Origin: an uncultured Atopobium sp.
GTDB lineage: Bacteria > Actinomycetota > Coriobacteriia > Coriobacteriales > Atopobiaceae
Length of the DNA stretch: 64,000 nt
Direction of reading: 5' to 3'
Assembly (NCBI GenBank): GCA_937997345.1
Contig: CALKTD010000027.1
Coordinates: 1 to 64,000, forward strand
The notes under the pieces are model-generated. The model did no database searches. It was given only the letters and a program-made list of their open reading frames with translations, and was not told where the DNA came from. The position numbers and the translations under genes were made by a program. This document shows, one piece after another, positions 62,069 to 64,000 of this stretch (its first letter is position 1; each line of letters starts with the position of its first letter).

Positions 62069-62992
62069 TTAGAGAAGGCCATTTGCAATAAGAACCTGCT
62101 TGATTGCCTCACGGTTCTGACCATCAAGTGGCTTAACAGGGCGAGGCATCTGGTCAGAATCAAAAATGCCCATGAGGTTAAGTGCACACTTGAATGCACC
62201 AACGCCAGCACCATAGCCCCGAACGCCTGTAGTGACATCAAAGATATGGGAAATCTCGTTGAGTCGGTCCTGCTCACGCTTGACCTCTGCCCAGTTACCT
62301 TCCTGAGCTGCCTTCCACATACGGACGTAGCCCTCTGGCTCAACATTAGCAAGACCAGGAACGGAACCGTCAGCGCCAGAGAGAAGAGCGCCGTCAACAA
62401 CAATCTCGTGGCCAGTCAAAAGAGTTAGAGGATGACCGTTCTTCTCGTTCTCCTGAACAAGATACCTAAAGGAAACGTCATCGCCAGAAGAGTCCTTAAC
62501 GCCTGCAAGAACGCCCTCTGCGCCCAAACGAGCAAGCATCTTCCAAGGAAGCTTAGTGTGAACGCAGACAGGAATATCGTACGCAAACAGAGGTGCGTCC
62601 AGCTCCTGGTGGAGGATGCGGAAGTGCTCCTCAATATCAGCTGAGCCACCAAGTGCGTAGAAAGGAGCGGTTGCTACAAGAGCATCTGCGCCCAGTGCGA
62701 GGGCACGGCGACCGTGCTCCAGAACACGCTCGGTCTCGGTATCAATGATGCCCACAAGGACCGGAACGCGGTGGTCAACAATGCGAACAGCCTCGCGAAC
62801 AATCTGATCACGACGCTCATCAGTTGCAAAGACAACCTCGCCAGAAGAGCCGAGGAAGAACAGGCCGTCTACGCCAGCCTCAATGAGACGATTAACAGAG
62901 CGCTCAAATGACACAACATCAAGCTGATGGTCTGGGGTATCTGGGGTTACAACTGGTGGAACAACACCGCTAAATGGTACGTTACTGGACAT
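62069..62992 (-). CDS. nanA: DapA-superfamily lyase, probable N-acetylneuraminate lyase
   Basis: A 307-residue TIM-barrel aldolase. GLFFLGSSGEVVF, YDIPVCVHTKL (Tyr) and the Schiff-base lysine in GVKDSSGDD are visible. The family includes dihydrodipicolinate synthase and sialic acid lyase; adjacency to nanE and a ROK kinase favours cleavage of sialic acid to ManNAc and pyruvate. AAAGGATAAAGC precedes the ATG at 62992. First gene of the nanA-K-E operon. Confidence 0.85.
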   Translation of the reverse strand: MSSNVPFSGVVPPVVTPDTPDHQLDVVSFERSVNRLIEAGVDGLFFLGSSGEVVFATDERRDQIVREAVRIVDHRVPVLVGIIDTETERVLEHGRRALALGADALVATAPFYALGGSADIEEHFRILHQELDAPLFAYDIPVCVHTKLPWKMLARLGAEGVLAGVKDSSGDDVSFRYLVQENEKNGHPLTLLTGHEIVVDGALLSGADGSVPGLANVEPEGYVRMWKAAQEGNWAEVKREQDRLNEISHIFDVTTGVRGYGAGVGAFKCALNLMGIFDSDQMPRPVKPLDGQNREAIKQVLIANGLL

Positions 62993-63009
62993 GCTTTATC
63001 CTTTCACAC

Positions 63010-63024
63010 GTTGGAAAATCCAAC
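63010..63024. promoter_or_regulatory. Candidate operator of nanA
   Basis: GTTGGA-AAA-TCCAAC, perfect 6-bp arms, 18 bp before the nanA start, in the only gap large enough for a promoter (63000-63109). A TATAAT on the minus strand at 63099-63104 lies upstream, without a good -35. Confidence 0.4.
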
Positions 63025-63109
63025 TGGTTTCATACAACAATGTACTGAAGTAGCCGACCAAAGCATTGATCAAAAGCAACTTCAAAGAACCTACGTAATT
63101 ATAGTCCGC

Positions 63110-64000
63110 TTAGTTATGACAAAGCCCTGATATAACCTCGCAGAGATAGTTGATTTGCTCGTTCTCAAACTGATTGATGCGCTCGTGGCCATACTTGGGG
63201 TACACGCGCATTTCCTTCTGTCCTGGCAAGCGATTGTACAGCGCAAACGTTCCTTCAGTTGGAGCGCTCTGGTCCAGCAGAGCCGTGCCGATAAGCGCAG
63301 GTACACGCACCAGCTCGGCCGCGCACGCGCTGTCGAGAAGACCGACCGCGTCGATGGCTGCATCTGACTGCAGAGTATCTCCACACCCGACAACCGCACG
63401 CAGGGTTGTTGCGTTGTCAGCAAAGAGAGGGTTTAGAGCTATGGCAGCGCTCACTGCCTTGGGTAGAAGTGCAGCCGCAAACAATGCTTGCGAGCCGCCT
63501 AGACCTTCTCCCCAGGTGACGGTTGTGCGCTCGAGGAAGCGCGAGGCAACCGCGGTGGTTACCAGCGCGTCATCGATGAGCTGCTTGAGCGTGGAGGATG
63601 CGGCGTCATCTGGGTTGATGAGCGCGTGAGCAAGTTCCTCTGCGGCAGGCGCTCCCCTCCAAGCGTCCTTGAGCTGGGTTTCGCATGGACGAGCTTCCAG
63701 GGCCACAACGGGCAGACCAAGTGCCGAGAAGCGCAAAAGGTGCAGCCAGCTGCGCACTCCCCGACCAAGATCAGAGAAGAGCACCACCGCGGGCAGCTTT
63801 GCCGAGGCGGACAGCTCTGCCGAAGCTAGCGGTTCTGCCACCGATGCAGCCGCTGGGAGAACGACGCGAGCGCTCAGTTGTGTCTGGTCAGTTGAGGCAA
63901 ATGTGATGCGCTTAAACGTTGCCGCCTGGGTAGCAGACGGAAGCTCAACCGCACTCTCTACCTGCACATTTTGTGCAAACGCTACAGATGTCTCCCAAAA
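63110..64000 (-). CDS. Acetyl-xylan-esterase-family protein, partial, nucleophile replaced
   Basis: The frame is open to the window edge, so the gene begins beyond 64000; a GTG at 63967 is internal. The residues before it, FWETSVAFAQN, fit the family's N-terminus. AXE1/cephalosporin-C-deacetylase homology covers the whole length. The expected nucleophile motif GGSQGG reads GEGLGG here (G155 counted from the GTG), while the Asp (D232, TALLDQSAPT) and His (H261, YPKYGHE) are kept. An Ala/Ser-rich insert lies near 40-60. It may be an inactive member or use the nearby Ser of GGSQ. Beside nanA it would suit removal of O-acetyl groups from sialic acid, if active. Confidence 0.75.
   Translation of the reverse strand, partial: FWETSVAFAQNVQVESAVELPSATQAATFKRITFASTDQTQLSARVVLPAAASVAEPLASAELSASAKLPAVVLFSDLGRGVRSWLHLLRFSALGLPVVALEARPCETQLKDAWRGAPAAEELAHALINPDDAASSTLKQLIDDALVTTAVASRFLERTTVTWGEGLGGSQALFAAALLPKAVSAAIALNPLFADNATTLRAVVGCGDTLQSDAAIDAVGLLDSACAAELVRVPALIGTALLDQSAPTEGTFALYNRLPGQKEMRVYPKYGHERINQFENEQINYLCEVISGLCHN

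Overview
The window looks like chromosome of a low-to-mid GC member of the Coriobacteriia, most likely an Atopobium/Lancefieldella/Olsenella-type organism. This is inferred from Gram-positive gene sets (Asp23/Gls24 with its membrane anchor, the gap-pgk-tpiA-secG block, rapZ-whiA, a SpoIIE/anti-sigma partner switch, PcsB-like and UppP envelope proteins), GTG/TTG starts behind strong GGAGG-type ribosome binding sites, and gene families I associate with Coriobacteria. No rRNA, prophage, CRISPR array or complete insertion sequence was seen. Four tRNA genes are present: Val-GAC, Gly-GCC, Cys-GCA and Leu-GAG.

Layout. 0-2.5 kb: a restriction-endonuclease-like gene between two copies of a repeat element, then class II aldolase. 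2.8-5.3 kb: a Ser/Asn-rich membrane protein and an M18 aminopeptidase. 5.4-8.3 kb: a TPP-riboswitch-controlled ABC transporter for a thiamine precursor. 8.5-10 kb: a sugar acetyltransferase and an APH/choline-kinase-like kinase. 10.2-13.5 kb: the alkaline-shock operon and a Pit phosphate transporter with its DUF47 partner. 13.7-18.7 kb: pcrA-mscS-mtnN and uppP. 19-24.4 kb: a secreted PcsB-like protein, an EamA exporter and an M16C metalloprotease. 24.6-32.2 kb: two accessory membrane/surface genes with a poly-serine tract, a very large fused ABC transporter and an M20 dipeptidase. 32.2-32.8 kb: a gene-free stretch built of nested repeats. 32.8-35.5 kb: a divergent Trm9-like methyltransferase / Elp3 pair. 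35.6-37.9 kb: AhpC and a reductase with AhpF domains in swapped order. 38-44 kb: small membrane proteins, a flippase-like protein, a cysteine desulfurase-mnmA operon and a CmpB-family membrane protein. 44-48 kb: tRNAs, a second full repeat element, and a SpoIIE phosphatase with a fused STAS/anti-sigma kinase. 48-54.4 kb: an oligopeptide transporter. 54.7-60.2 kb: secG, tpiA, pgk, gap, whiA, rapZ. 60.3-64 kb: sialic acid / amino-sugar catabolism (nanE, ROK kinase, nanA and an acetyl-xylan-esterase-family protein cut by the window edge).

How the genes work together. The cysteine desulfurase and MnmA should make 2-thiouridine at tRNA position 34. The Elp3 and Trm9-like genes 5 kb away could add carboxymethyl or methoxycarbonylmethyl groups at C5 of the same base, a pathway usually thought of as archaeal/eukaryotic. 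SpoIIE and the STAS-HATPase fusion form a compact phosphorylation switch. The nan genes feed amino sugars towards the glycolytic genes encoded beside them.

The most unusual signals are non-coding. (1) The octamer GGCGAGAA, with a longer form GGCGAGAAACCCG, occurs about 33 times by hand count on both strands, roughly 11 of them in intergenic DNA and some inside terminators, which is the pattern of a DNA uptake sequence or another genome-wide signal. (2) A 118-bp element made of one inverted and three direct 24-bp units is found twice with base-exact spacing, plus a half copy. (3) The 32.2-32.8 kb spacer carries two paired 40-bp hairpins around a second set of repeats.
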